From positions 539,890-603,889 of the forward strand of contig NZ_MPDJ01000005.1 in the NCBI RefSeq assembly GCF_001881565.1: 64,000 bases of DNA. The letters are read 5' to 3'. The translations under genes were made by a program, and so were the position numbers. The DNA is from Eisenbergiella tayi. GTDB lineage: Bacteria > Bacillota > Clostridia > Lachnospirales > Lachnospiraceae. Shown in pieces: positions 18,111-27,158 of the stretch. Under the pieces are notes generated by a model, which saw nothing but the letters and a program-made list of their open reading frames with translations, was not told the DNA's origin and did no database searches. Within the stretch, counting starts at the first letter, position 1. Each line of letters starts with the position of its first letter.

Positions 18111-20161
18111 TATCTCAGTTCACCTTCCTCTATCATTTTATCCAATGTGCCTTTTATTGTACCAATAACAGCCCCAAGCTCCGAATTATCAATCTGACAG
18201 CCGGCTACATTCATATGTCCGCCGCCGCCCATCCGCTCCATGATTACCTGTACATTGACCTCATCAATGGAACGGGCACTGATATATATCCGGCCCTGGT
18301 ATTCCGTCAGAACAAAGCTTGCCTTGATCCCCCTGATATTAAGAAGTTCGTTGGCAGCCTGCGCCCCCACGATAGTAGGACTCTGAATCCCGTCGCTTCG
18401 GCATACGGAAATGGCATAATCATTACGATAGATTTCCGCCTGCCCCACCGCATCCGCCTTGGCCTTATATTCGGCCGCATTTTCACGGAACAGCTTTCTC
18501 ACCCTTGTTACATCCGCGCCGTTCCTTCTCAGGAAAGCAGCGGCCTCAAAGGTACGCACACCGGTTTTCGTCATAAAATTATTGGTATCTATCATGATGC
18601 CGGAATACATGCAGTCAGCTTCTTCGCCTTTAATGCGTACGCCGTCATTGATATACTGTAATATTTCCGAAACCATTTCGCAGGTGGAGGAAGCATAGGC
18701 CTCCACATAGGAAAGGGTAGCATTTTCAATCGTCTCTGTTCCCTGCCTGTGATGATCCAGCACCACAATGGACTTGCATACCTTAAGCAGCTCCGGGCAT
18801 TCGGTAATGCTGGGTTTATTTACATCCACCACCACCAGCACAGTATTGCTGCCTGCCGTCTCCAGCGCCTGCTGGCTCTTTAAAAACATGTCCTGCTCAT
18901 ACTCCTGGCTGTTCTGGAACATTTCAATCAGGGGCTGTACGGAAGTCGTAATTTCATTAATGACAATCTGGGCCCTGCGATCCAGCGTCTTGGCTATGCG
19001 GTAAATACCGATTGCCGCACCAAAGCTGTCCACATCCCCGATCTGGTGCCCCATAATCAGAACCCTGTCCTTGCTGGTAATGATTTCCCTGAGGGCATGA
19101 GCCTTAACACGGGCCTTAACACGGGTGTTCTTCTCCACCTGCTGGCTCTTTCCGCCATAATAGCTGATCTGCTCCGGTGTCTTGACCACACACTGGTCGC
19201 CGCCGCGGCCCAGGGCCAGGTCAATGGCCGTTCTGGAAAACTCATAATTCTGGGAATAGCTCAGCCCGTCCAGGCCGATGCCGATACTTATGGTAACCGC
19301 CATCTCATTGCCTATGTTTACGGTCTTCACGTCCTCCAGAAGTTCGAAACGCTTCTCACTCATCTGGGCTACCGCTTTCTTACGCAGCACCGTCAGATAC
19401 TTGTCCTTTTCAATTTTCTTGCAGATTCCGTCGAAACCGGAAACATACTTGTTCACTTTCCTGTCAATCAGCGCCATCAGCAGTGATCGTCTTACCTCTT
19501 CCACGCTTTCCAGCGCTTCATCATAATTATCCAGGTAAATCATTCCCACAGCCAGAGACTGATCATCATTTTCCCGCAGAGCGATCTTCAATGCCGTCTC
19601 ATCAAACAGATACATGGCATACAGACATCCTCTGTAGTCTTCCTCTCCTATTATATCGCTGTCATCCGCCATTTCCCGAAGGGAAATCCTGGTGAATCTG
19701 GCGATATACTCGCTTTCCTCGTAAGAAATCTCAAATTCTGCAATGCCTTCTTCTTCCGTGGGAAGCCTGTCCTTTGTGGCGGAAGAAAAAAAGGACGTAA
19801 CGGATTTGTGCAGGGCTTTCTCATTATGTATCGCCCTGGCAAATGCATTATTGTTCCATACGATCTTTCCGTCCTCATCCAGTAAAGCATAAGGAATGGA
19901 AAGCTCCCGAAGCAGTTCCTTCTGTATCTGTCCGTACTGCGTGGCAAAGCTCACCAGTTCATTAATTATAATAGGCCTGTTATACAGCATCAGATACAGA
20001 ATCATCGCAAAATAGAATACAAGAAAACAGGTAATAAGAAAACCCGCCCGCATATCCAGAAAATAAATACCAATATCCACTAACAAAAGCAAAAGGCCAA
20101 GATACATGGAAATCTGCATATATATCTTCAGCCTTCCTTTTAGTTTGACTCTTTTCTTCAT
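18110..20161 (-). CDS. gdpP: Cyclic-di-AMP phosphodiesterase GdpP
   Basis: A 683-aa membrane protein that hydrolyses the second messenger c-di-AMP. Two N-terminal transmembrane helices (about residues 12-55) are followed by a PAS-like domain, a degenerate GGDEF domain, then DHH (MGHQIGDVDSFGAA, VLDHHRQG) and DHHA1 (ERMGGGGHMNVAG) catalytic domains. The start at 20161 follows GAGGATAGAG; in-frame ATGs at 20173 and 20212 are possible but have poorer sites. It begins the gdpP-rplI-dnaB unit. Confidence 0.95.
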   Translation of the reverse strand: MKKRVKLKGRLKIYMQISMYLGLLLLLVDIGIYFLDMRAGFLITCFLVFYFAMILYLMLYNRPIIINELVSFATQYGQIQKELLRELSIPYALLDEDGKIVWNNNAFARAIHNEKALHKSVTSFFSSATKDRLPTEEEGIAEFEISYEESEYIARFTRISLREMADDSDIIGEEDYRGCLYAMYLFDETALKIALRENDDQSLAVGMIYLDNYDEALESVEEVRRSLLMALIDRKVNKYVSGFDGICKKIEKDKYLTVLRKKAVAQMSEKRFELLEDVKTVNIGNEMAVTISIGIGLDGLSYSQNYEFSRTAIDLALGRGGDQCVVKTPEQISYYGGKSQQVEKNTRVKARVKAHALREIITSKDRVLIMGHQIGDVDSFGAAIGIYRIAKTLDRRAQIVINEITTSVQPLIEMFQNSQEYEQDMFLKSQQALETAGSNTVLVVVDVNKPSITECPELLKVCKSIVVLDHHRQGTETIENATLSYVEAYASSTCEMVSEILQYINDGVRIKGEEADCMYSGIMIDTNNFMTKTGVRTFEAAAFLRRNGADVTRVRKLFRENAAEYKAKADAVGQAEIYRNDYAISVCRSDGIQSPTIVGAQAANELLNIRGIKASFVLTEYQGRIYISARSIDEVNVQVIMERMGGGGHMNVAGCQIDNSELGAVIGTIKGTLDKMIEEGELR

Positions 20162-20362
20162 CTCTATCCTCATCCGTAGTCCGAGCCGGCCCACACCTTG
20201 CCAGCGGGCCATACATCGCCTGAAAATCTTCTGATTACTATACCCCGGAACCAGGTCCGGAAATACATATCTTTGATATTATACCATTTTTTTTTCCAGA
20301 TTACCACACTTTTCATAGGTTTGACGGACGACGGTAGCCATGTCTTTTTTCCAATTCCTGAC

Positions 20363-20398
20363 AAAAAAGGACCAGCCATCCCACAGGACAGCCGGTCC
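20363..20398 (-). terminator. Terminator of rpsF-ssb-rpsR
   Basis: On the minus strand, GGACCGGCTGTCC and GGATGGCTGGTCC form a stem around TGTG, followed by T6. It lies 48 nt after the rpsR stop and separates it from gdpP. Confidence 0.88.
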
Positions 20399-20445
20399 GA
20401 CTTTTAAATTTACCGCTCAGTACGCATCCGTACAATTCCCGCTGC

Positions 20446-20709
20446 TTAGTCTGCTACGTAAGGCATTAATGCCAAATGTCTTGCACGCTTGATAGCAACG
20501 GTGAGTGCTCTCTGATGCTTTGCACAGTTTCCGGTGATTCTTCTGGGAAGGATTTTCCCTCTTTCGGAAACGTATCTTTTCAATTTATTTACATCCTTAT
20601 AATCGATGGTATTATCTTTTCCGCAGAATACGCAAACTTTTTTTCTTCTGCGCATACCGCCTCTTCTCTTCATCGGAGAATCAGATCTCTCTGCTCTATT
20701 AAAAGCCAT
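20446..20709 (-). CDS. rpsR: 30S ribosomal protein S18
   Basis: An 87-aa bS18. It has a KKVCVFCGKDNTIDYKDVNKL core and the basic C-terminal AIKRARHLALMPYV. The CxxC-bearing N-terminal segment (VCVFC) is the form that can bind zinc. It is the last gene of the rpsF-ssb-rpsR operon. Confidence 0.97.
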   Translation of the reverse strand: MAFNRAERSDSPMKRRGGMRRRKKVCVFCGKDNTIDYKDVNKLKRYVSERGKILPRRITGNCAKHQRALTVAIKRARHLALMPYVAD

Positions 20710-20736
20710 AGTATTGCCTCCTATCTGAAAATCACA

Positions 20737-21180
20737 TTAATTAAACGGCAGTTCCTCATCAATTCCATCCGGAATATTCATGAAACCATCGCCGGGTGCA
20801 CTGGGTTCAGGCCTGGATACCGGTGCGGAATAACCCCCGTCGTTACTGGCCGCAGCGTTCTTGCTTTCGGCAAACTCCTGGTCTTCCACAACAACATCAG
20901 TGGTGTAAACCTTAACACCGTCTTTGTTCGTGTAGCTGCCAGTCTGAATACGTCCTGTTACAACGACCTTCGTCCCTTTGCGCAGATATCTCTCTGCGAA
21001 TTCAGCGCTTCTTCCGAATGCAACGCATCCGATAAAGTCTGCGGAGTTCTCGTCGTTATTGCGGTTGAACCTTCTGTCCACCGCCAGTGTATATCTGGCA
21101 ATTGCCGTTGCGCTCTCTCCCTGGGAATATCTCACTTCAGGATCCCTGGTTAAACGTCCCATAAGAATTACTTTATTCAT
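20737..21180 (-). CDS. ssb: Single-stranded DNA-binding protein
   Basis: A 147-aa SSB. The OB fold starts MNKVILMGRLTRDPEVRYSQ. A Gly/Ser/Pro-rich linker leads to the acidic tail, ending GIDEELPFN with the conserved hydrophobic tip that recruits partner proteins. It lies between rpsF and rpsR, as in most Firmicutes. Confidence 0.97.
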   Translation of the reverse strand: MNKVILMGRLTRDPEVRYSQGESATAIARYTLAVDRRFNRNNDENSADFIGCVAFGRSAEFAERYLRKGTKVVVTGRIQTGSYTNKDGVKVYTTDVVVEDQEFAESKNAAASNDGGYSAPVSRPEPSAPGDGFMNIPDGIDEELPFN

Positions 21181-21253
21181 ATTACCTCCTGTACTGCGAA
21201 TGCATCCTCAGTACAAATTCAGGACAGCACACCGCATCCACAAAATTTACTGA

Positions 21254-21544
21254 TTATGCTTCTTCGCGCTTAACAACTAAATATCTCATAACGTTGTCCA
21301 TAATGCGAATACGGCTTTCGATCTCTGCAGGTGCAGTGGTCGGTGCGTCGAACTGAACGATGTAATAGAAGCCTTCTTTCATTTTCTGGATTTCGTAAGC
21401 CAGTCTTCTCTTACCCCATTCATCAACGTTTGTAATTGTGCCGCCGAATCTTTCGATCAGAGCCTTGCATTTGTCTACAACTGCCGCTCTTTCGTCATCT
21501 TCGATTTTCGCATTCACAACAAATGTTAATTCATATTTGCTCAT
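21254..21544 (-). CDS. rpsF: 30S ribosomal protein S6
   Basis: A 96-aa bS6, partner of S18 in the 30S platform. It starts MSKYELTFVVNAKIEDDERA and contains the family's KRRLAYEIQKMKEGFYYIVQFDA segment (given in part). AAAGGAGG lies upstream. It is first of rpsF-ssb-rpsR. Confidence 0.97.
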   Translation of the reverse strand: MSKYELTFVVNAKIEDDERAAVVDKCKALIERFGGTITNVDEWGKRRLAYEIQKMKEGFYYIVQFDAPTTAPAEIESRIRIMDNVMRYLVVKREEA

Positions 21545-21614
21545 GCTTTGTTACCTCCTTTTGGTCTCTGGCCCCCTTTTCGGGAGCAAGGAAATTTATA
21601 TATCACGGAGTAAT

Positions 21615-21643
21615 ATGATATCACAGAAAACCGGTTAATTCAA
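21615..21643 (-). promoter_or_regulatory. rpsF promoter
   Basis: On the minus strand, TTGAAT (21638-21643), a 17-nt spacer and TATCAT (21615-21620). The -35 overlaps the stop codon of the DUF951 gene. The ~70-nt leader that follows contains GCTCCC-GAAAA-GGGGGC, a small hairpin before the rpsF ribosome site. Confidence 0.7.
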
Positions 21644-21822
21644 GCCTTTTCCCGTATTTCCCGCACGTTTTTTTCCACAAGCTTCCTGGGAACCATGATT
21701 TGATGGCCGCAGCCCATGCATTTCAAACGAAAATCCGCCCCGATCCGCAGAACCTCCCATTCCCTGCTGCCGCAGGGATGCTGTTTTTTGAGTTTCACTA
21801 TATTTCCAACCTGGATATCCAT
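21640..21822 (-). CDS. DUF951 protein (YyzM-like)
   Basis: A 60-aa protein with the family pattern IQVGNIVKLKKQHPCGSREWEV followed by LKCMGCGHQIMVPR (given in two parts). The Cys residues may bind zinc. DUF951 genes commonly sit beside rpsF in Firmicutes. The biochemical role is unknown. Confidence 0.9.
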   Translation of the reverse strand: MDIQVGNIVKLKKQHPCGSREWEVLRIGADFRLKCMGCGHQIMVPRKLVEKNVREIREKA

Positions 21823-21878
21823 TTCCGCCGCTCCTGTTCTTTACGTAACAGTTCAGACAGGTCTGTACTGTTGCTTCT

Positions 21879-22595
21879 TTACAGCCTTGAAAAAATTTCC
21901 CCTATACTGCCCTGCACCACCAGATCCGCTTCCCGGTCCCTTGGTGTGGGAGTCTTATTCACCAATACCAGCTTATTTCCCCTGTAATAATCGATCAGCC
22001 CCGCCGCCGGATATACCGCCAGTGAAGTCCCTCCGATAATAAGCACATCGGCTTTGCTGATATACTCAACTGCCCGTGTGATCGTCTCATTATCCAGACC
22101 TTCTTCATAGAGAACCACATCCGGCTTGACAGATCCTCCGCAGCTGCATTGGGGCACTCCCTGTGAATTCAGGATATATTCCGCATCATAGAACTTATGG
22201 CAGCGTTCGCAGTAATTGCGCAGGACACTTCCATGAAGCTCCAGCACATTCCTGCTTCCCGCCTTCTGATGCAGCCCGTCAATATTCTGGGTCACTATTG
22301 CCTTCAGCTTCCCCTCTTCCTCCCACTGCGCAAGCTTCCTGTGGGCGGCATTGGGCTGCGCATCAAGACAAAGCATCTTGTCCCGGTAAAAGCGGAAAAA
22401 TTCCTCCGGCATCCTCCGGTAAAAGGTATGGCTCAGAATGGTTTCCGGCGGATAGTCATATTTCTGGTTATACAATCCGTCCACACTCCTGAAATCAGGT
22501 ATCCCGCTCTCCGTAGACACTCCGGCCCCTCCGAAAAACACAATATTATCCGTTTTTTCTATTATATCCTTCAGCCTTTCCAAGCTTTCTTCCAT
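21879..22595 (-). CDS. NAD-dependent protein deacylase, sirtuin (CobB-like)
   Basis: A 238-aa Sir2-family enzyme that removes acyl groups from lysine, using NAD. The NAD-binding motifs GAGVSTESGIPDFRS and TQNIDGLHQKAG are intact. The catalytic His is in ELHGS, and zinc is bound by the CERC and CSCG cysteines. The start at 22595 (MEESLERL) matches the usual family start and has a GGGGGA site; the frame upstream to 22667 looks non-coding. It is the second gene after the bacteriohemerythrin. Confidence 0.93.
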   Translation of the reverse strand: MEESLERLKDIIEKTDNIVFFGGAGVSTESGIPDFRSVDGLYNQKYDYPPETILSHTFYRRMPEEFFRFYRDKMLCLDAQPNAAHRKLAQWEEEGKLKAIVTQNIDGLHQKAGSRNVLELHGSVLRNYCERCHKFYDAEYILNSQGVPQCSCGGSVKPDVVLYEEGLDNETITRAVEYISKADVLIIGGTSLAVYPAAGLIDYYRGNKLVLVNKTPTPRDREADLVVQGSIGEIFSRL

Positions 22596-22676
22596 ATCCG
22601 GTTCCCCCTTATTTGTGCAGGCCGCGAGCCTGGCTTTGGCGGCAGCCCTCAAGAAGGACGGCAGCACCGTCCTCTG

Positions 22677-23111
22677 TCACGGTGCTGCCGTCTCATGGTT
22701 ATTGGCAAATTCCACATACTTCATATCTTCCTGAGTAATATGCACCTTCCACCATTCCTGCAGGTACTCAAATACTTCTCCCAGCATTTCATCCTGTGTA
22801 TCCAGGGAAAGCTGCGGTACCCGGTCGATGAATTCCTGTAATTTCCTGCGGAAGGCTTCATGACATCTTATATGTTCTTCCAGCTGATCAAATCCCAGCT
22901 CCCGCATATAATCCTCTTCATATGCAAAATGCTCTGCCGTATGGAAGCTGAGCCCTTCCAGAATCTTATTAATATCGGCACATTTAAACAGCATATTTTC
23001 ATCCGTAAAAAGCAGATAAGCTCTTTGGGTATGATCCAGCATTCTTGCATGCTGCTGATCAATGGTTTCGTTTCCTGTACGGTATTCTTCGCTGACTTCA
23101 TATTGCTTCAT
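22677..23111 (-). CDS. Bacteriohemerythrin
   Basis: A 144-aa four-helix oxygen-binding protein with a di-iron centre. The ligand pattern is complete by eye: His in DQQHARML, HTAEHFAYEE (HxxxHxxxE type), HIRCHEAF and HITQEDMKY. In anaerobes it can sense or scavenge oxygen. A large inverted repeat lies in its promoter region. No signalling domain is fused. Confidence 0.92.
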   Translation of the reverse strand: MKQYEVSEEYRTGNETIDQQHARMLDHTQRAYLLFTDENMLFKCADINKILEGLSFHTAEHFAYEEDYMRELGFDQLEEHIRCHEAFRRKLQEFIDRVPQLSLDTQDEMLGEVFEYLQEWWKVHITQEDMKYVEFANNHETAAP

Positions 23112-23201
23112 TCCTAAGTATCCCCACTTCCTTTTCTCTGTATTTGTAGTGAATTCTGCCGTATCGCCGCATGTTCCCCCTCAAAAAGCCCAACGGCATT
23201 T

Positions 23202-23270
23202 TACTATCTGAAGATAGTATAACATAACTTTTTTTGTTTGAATACCGTAATATAGCAAACGAAAAAAGTT
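23202..23270 (-). promoter_or_regulatory. Two nested inverted repeats upstream of bacteriohemerythrin
   Basis: A 15-bp inverted repeat with one mismatch (23226-23240 and 23256-23270; arms AACTTTTTTTGTTTG and CAAACGAAAAAAGTT, 15-nt spacer) lies beside TACTATC-TGAA-GATAGTA (23202-23219). A TATACT -10 on the minus strand (23216-23221) overlaps the second repeat. The arrangement suggests a regulated promoter. Confidence 0.45.
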
Positions 23271-23395
23271 AATTTTTTATCAAAGTCTCTGCATACATTT
23301 CCGCTTCCCGCGCATATAATAATTCCATACGCTTCCCTTCCAGCCTTCCTTTTCATTCTGCTGCGGGAAATACGGAAACAGAAAGGTTACTGTCC

Positions 23396-24040
23396 ATGAA
23401 AAAAATAGCAATCGCCGGAATTTCCGGCAATACAGACAATTACCGCAATGCCCTTTCACAGCTGGGGGCCGTCTGTACCACACTCACCGACGTCAGCAGC
23501 TCATCACAGTTTGACGCCCTTCTTTTACCCGGCGGCGGAGATATTGATCCGGTCCTGTTCGGAGAAACCGATCATGGTTCCCGGAGCATTGACCCCGTAC
23601 TTGACAGACAGCAGCTCTCCATGCTCGATGCTTTTGTAAGCGCCGGCAAACCGATCCTCGGCATCTGCAAAGGGATGCAGGTTATCAACATCTATTTCGG
23701 AGGACGGATCATCCAGGATCTCCCTACAAATACCCTGCACCAATATACGGACCGGGATCAGGTCCATCCAAGCCATGCGCTTCCCGGAACCGTACTCCAA
23801 AAGCTTTACGGCAGTGATTTTCCCGTAAACAGCGCCCATCACCAGGGCATAGGCTCCCCCGGCAGGGATCTTTTCATTATCCAATATGCTCCCGATGACG
23901 TGCCGGAAGCCATTATACATAAGACTCTCCCCATCCTGGGCGTCCAATGGCATCCTGAACGGATGTGCTTTGAACACAACCGGACGGATACTCCCGACGG
24001 AAGCCTTCTTCTCACTTACTTCCTGTCCCTTATTCCCTGA
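23396..24040 (+). CDS. Class I glutamine amidotransferase / gamma-glutamyl-GABA hydrolase-like
   Basis: A 214-aa Peptidase_C26 (PuuD-type) protein. The nucleophile Cys is in GICKGMQVIN, an oxyanion-type GGGDIDPVLFGE precedes it, and the catalytic His-Glu is in VQWHPE. Relatives hydrolyse gamma-glutamyl amides in the cytoplasm. The start at 23396 is near AAAGGTT, a modest ribosome site. No neighbouring polyamine genes support a PuuD pathway role, so the substrate is open. Confidence 0.88.
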   Translation: MKKIAIAGISGNTDNYRNALSQLGAVCTTLTDVSSSSQFDALLLPGGGDIDPVLFGETDHGSRSIDPVLDRQQLSMLDAFVSAGKPILGICKGMQVINIYFGGRIIQDLPTNTLHQYTDRDQVHPSHALPGTVLQKLYGSDFPVNSAHHQGIGSPGRDLFIIQYAPDDVPEAIIHKTLPILGVQWHPERMCFEHNRTDTPDGSLLLTYFLSLIP

Positions 24041-24066
24041 GAACCTGCTCCCGGCGGGCATACAGC

Positions 24067-24095
24067 AAAAAAGACAGAGACGCTTTCCGTCCCTG
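24067..24095 (-). terminator. Terminator of the DUF5722 gene
   Basis: On the minus strand CAGGGACG and CGTCTCTG pair around GAAAG, followed by TCTTTTTT. Confidence 0.85.
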
Positions 24096-24115
24096 CCTGC
24101 TTTTCCTTTTCCCTT

Positions 24116-25933
24116 TTACTGCTGTATAATAACCTCTTCCCAATCCTTAATGCCGATATAGTTCTTCGCAAATTCGGTATAGGCGTCTTTTTCATCCGTA
24201 TCTATGTATTTAAAGGTATCATATATGTATTTGCGGCGTCCGTTCTGATAAGAAAGCCCCAGCGCCAGCCCCTGCGCCACCTCTCCGGCATCGTCTGTCT
24301 CCCTGGACAGGAGCATGGAATCTATGTGCTGGTTATTTTCCGCGATATAATAGGCATAGGCGAAGGCCGCCGCCTGCACATCCTCCCCATAGGTGGACGT
24401 AAATCCCATCTCGCTTAAAATGACGGACCGGACCTCTCCGTCTGGCATCAGGTATTCATCCTTCTGCAGGTAATTCGTCACCACATCAATATTATATATG
24501 GTCACCATGGAGGTATCCTCCGATTCCTGTACCATCTCCCCGGCTTCTCCCGTAAGTTCCCAGAACTTCGGCCAGGTCATAGGATAGGAATAAGGATGAT
24601 GCGCCAGTCCCCACTGGATATTTCCTTCCTCTTTTATACACTCATTAAAGGCATCCATCAAATCCCTGGAATCATAACTGGAATCGGAGCTTAAGTTCCT
24701 GTTCCACTGCTGGTCCAGGGATATGTAAATCCTTGCATTGGCGTTAAAGCTCTTAATCCCGTTATAAAACAGCCTGACTGCCCTGGCATATTCCCTGGCG
24801 TAGGTATCGATATCCACATACTTCATATAATTCCAGGTAGACCGCACATTCACTTCATTTCCGATAATCCAGTTCATGACAATGCCGTGCTCCTCATCCC
24901 TGTATCTTTCCGCCAAAAATGCGGCCACCGCCTCCAGATAATCCGTTCCTGCCTCCTCCGCGGCATTAAATGCATAATAATAGGCATTTCCTCCCCGGGA
25001 CAGCGGATGGATAACCTGAGGATAAGCATCCGATTTGTTATTCAGCAAAATCGCCGTTATCACAATTCCCTTGTCAGACAGAGTTTTAAAAACATAATCA
25101 TACTCGGAAACCACATGGCCGTTCAGCGTATAATCCTTTCCATTATAATTATAAATAATGGTGGGATAATCGCTGTGGGTACTGGGCCCGAGAAGCCTTG
25201 CTATGGGGATATTATAAGCCGCCTGCTTTACCCCCAGATCATCCAGCTCCGACGTCCCCAGCTTCTGAGGATCCACCAACAGTCCCTTAATGGACTCCGC
25301 TTTCGGATAAGGCTCCGAATAACTGGCCAGAGCCTCCGGATTCGTTATATACTGAGGCGTACTCAGCACCTCATACTTTCCATCCTTCTTCACCGCCACC
25401 ACAAATTTGGAATACAGCCGGCTGTCCGCCGTATTATCCAGGATATCCGCCTTCAGCATGAAAGACGTCTTCTTTTCGGCACGCGCAATCGGAACCGCGT
25501 CCTCCGGCACCGCATCCTCATAAGTCTTCATAGCTAACAGATACAGATTATTATCATCACTTTCCGGGAAAGCATCCGCCTCCCCCTTAAGCGCGAACTG
25601 CGTTCCGTCGGGAAGCACCTCACAGGAAAGGATTGTAACCTTCCTTTCCCCCGTTCCCTTTACCGAATGCGTTTTCTCCGACTGCTCCGCTTCCGCCGAA
25701 CCGCCTTCCTGCTCCGGCTGAACCTCTTCTATACCCTCAAAAATCCCCGCAACCTGCTTCCCGATATTCTCACTTTGATATACAATAAACATAGCAGTCC
25801 CAATGACACCCAAAATAAGCAACAGTACCGCAAGATAAATTCCCAATACCTTGTTTCCTATTGCCTTCTTCTGTTTATTAGACCGATCCCCCTTTTTCCG
25901 GGGATCGGCGCCTTTATTCTGTTCCTGCTTCAT
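24116..25933 (-). CDS. DUF5722 protein, membrane-anchored glycosidase-like barrel
   Basis: A 605-aa protein. A basic cytoplasmic start (residues 1-27) and one membrane helix (about 28-50) are followed by an acidic linker, a beta-rich domain (about 85-185), and a TIM-barrel-like domain (about 200-600) of the DUF5722 family. Two acid-bearing motifs resemble clan-A glycosidases: WIIGNEVN (acid/base Glu candidate) and ILSEMGF (nucleophile Glu candidate). It probably acts on a polysaccharide outside the membrane, but the substrate is unknown. It stands alone with its own promoter and terminator. Confidence 0.8.
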   Translation of the reverse strand: MKQEQNKGADPRKKGDRSNKQKKAIGNKVLGIYLAVLLLILGVIGTAMFIVYQSENIGKQVAGIFEGIEEVQPEQEGGSAEAEQSEKTHSVKGTGERKVTILSCEVLPDGTQFALKGEADAFPESDDNNLYLLAMKTYEDAVPEDAVPIARAEKKTSFMLKADILDNTADSRLYSKFVVAVKKDGKYEVLSTPQYITNPEALASYSEPYPKAESIKGLLVDPQKLGTSELDDLGVKQAAYNIPIARLLGPSTHSDYPTIIYNYNGKDYTLNGHVVSEYDYVFKTLSDKGIVITAILLNNKSDAYPQVIHPLSRGGNAYYYAFNAAEEAGTDYLEAVAAFLAERYRDEEHGIVMNWIIGNEVNVRSTWNYMKYVDIDTYAREYARAVRLFYNGIKSFNANARIYISLDQQWNRNLSSDSSYDSRDLMDAFNECIKEEGNIQWGLAHHPYSYPMTWPKFWELTGEAGEMVQESEDTSMVTIYNIDVVTNYLQKDEYLMPDGEVRSVILSEMGFTSTYGEDVQAAAFAYAYYIAENNQHIDSMLLSRETDDAGEVAQGLALGLSYQNGRRKYIYDTFKYIDTDEKDAYTEFAKNYIGIKDWEEVIIQQ

Positions 25934-26000
25934 ATTTATTCTTAATTCCTGTTCCTGAAAATGGTTGCCTTGTTCTGCTTATATAAAAACTCTGTCTTTT

Positions 26001-26028
26001 ATTGTAACATAAGCCTTGTCCTTGTAAA
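26001..26028 (-). promoter_or_regulatory. Probable promoter of the DUF5722 gene
   Basis: On the minus strand TTTACA (26023-26028), a 16-nt spacer and TACAAT (26001-26006), about 68 nt before the start codon. Confidence 0.45.
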
Positions 26029-26106
26029 AGTATGAATAATGTCTATTTTTTATTCCAATTCATATAAAAAATATCCAATAAATACCTTACACCAACAATC
26101 CATCCC

Positions 26107-26994
26107 TTACTTTTTCTCCAGATAAGCCCGATAACTGGTAGGAGACATCCCATATTCCTTCCTGAAATTACGAAGAAAAGAAGAATAATCCGAAAATCCG
26201 CACTTTCCCCACACCTCCCCTATTGTCATCCCCTCCTTCAGCCCCTCACAGGAATACATCAGCCTCTTATTATTCAGATAACTATGCACCGTCATCCCCG
26301 TAAGCTCCTTAAAACGCCTCAGAAAATAATACTTGCTCATATGCACACATCCTGCCAGATCCTCCACCAGAATCGTTTCCGACATATGAGCCTCAATATA
26401 CTCATTCACCCTCTGCACCAGCTCATGGTGGATACTCTCCTCCTTCGTAAAATAAAAAGAATCCCGGGAACACAGCTCATTCAGATACACAAAAAACAAA
26501 ATCAGCTGCGCCTTATCAAACAGCCGCTTCCCCTCCGCCCCCTCCAGATCCGGAATCTCCGTCATAGCCGTCTTCACCAGCAGATTCTTAAGAATCTCCT
26601 CATAATGTACCGGAAAATGATAAGCACAATCCCTCCTCCCGGAAAAACACCCGCAAAGATCCTGCTCCCCCTCCGAAAGCCCCTCCAGCATCCCCTCACT
26701 GATCCAAAGCACAATCCTCCGCGAATTCTCATGCTTCCCCTCCACATAATGATAATTATGCATCACATTCCTTCCAATTAACAGAAAATCCCCCCGTTTT
26801 AAATTGTAAGTCCTGTTATCCACCAGACTAGAAAACTCCCCCTCCATCACATAAATCACCTCATAAAAATCATGATAATGAAGCCTCACCGCCCCCGTAG
26901 GCGCCCCACGCTTCTCATAAATCTCATAATCCTCCCCAATCATATACTGCCGCTCATCCTCACCGCTCATATACCGCGTCCGTATCGTCCCCAT
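26107..26994 (-). CDS. AraC-family regulator with cupin sensor domain
   Basis: A 295-aa transcription regulator. The N-terminal cupin (about residues 25-105) carries HYHDFYEVIYVMEGEF and a second NYHYVEG segment; it should bind a sugar. The two helix-turn-helix motifs fill about residues 195-295 (AGCVHMSKYYFLRRFKELTG and GFSDYSSFLRNFRKEYGMSP). The start at 26994 has GGAGGGGAG just upstream; the frame back to 27102 is a repetitive purine-rich stretch. It is divergent from uxuA-uxuB-uxaC and is the likely uronate-responsive regulator (inference). Confidence 0.9.
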   Translation of the reverse strand: MGTIRTRYMSGEDERQYMIGEDYEIYEKRGAPTGAVRLHYHDFYEVIYVMEGEFSSLVDNRTYNLKRGDFLLIGRNVMHNYHYVEGKHENSRRIVLWISEGMLEGLSEGEQDLCGCFSGRRDCAYHFPVHYEEILKNLLVKTAMTEIPDLEGAEGKRLFDKAQLILFFVYLNELCSRDSFYFTKEESIHHELVQRVNEYIEAHMSETILVEDLAGCVHMSKYYFLRRFKELTGMTVHSYLNNKRLMYSCEGLKEGMTIGEVWGKCGFSDYSSFLRNFRKEYGMSPTSYRAYLEKK

Positions 26995-27072
26995 ACTCCC
27001 CTCCGTTCTCCGTTCTCTAATCTCTGTTCTCTGATTCTCCGTTACAAAAAGTCTATAGCAATTTATGCATGA

Positions 27073-27100
27073 TTTCAAGCAACAAATAAAGTTTTCAAGC
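27073..27100 (-). promoter_or_regulatory. Direct repeats, possible AraC-type half sites
   Basis: GCTTGAAA occurs twice on the minus strand (27093-27100 and 27073-27080), 20 nt start to start, about two helical turns. AraC proteins often bind paired direct repeats at this distance. It lies upstream of the AraC gene, on the side facing the uxu operon. Confidence 0.4.
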
Positions 27101-27158
27101 ATTTTTAAATCCCCTATAATAATACTAACCTACGATTCACTTATCCAACCCCTACCCT

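Noticed and set aside
21549..21605. S6:S18-binding leader RNA before rpsF
   Set aside because: A small hairpin with CCCGAAAAGG is present, but the bulged CCG arrangement of the known motif could not be confirmed by eye; a covariance-model search would decide.
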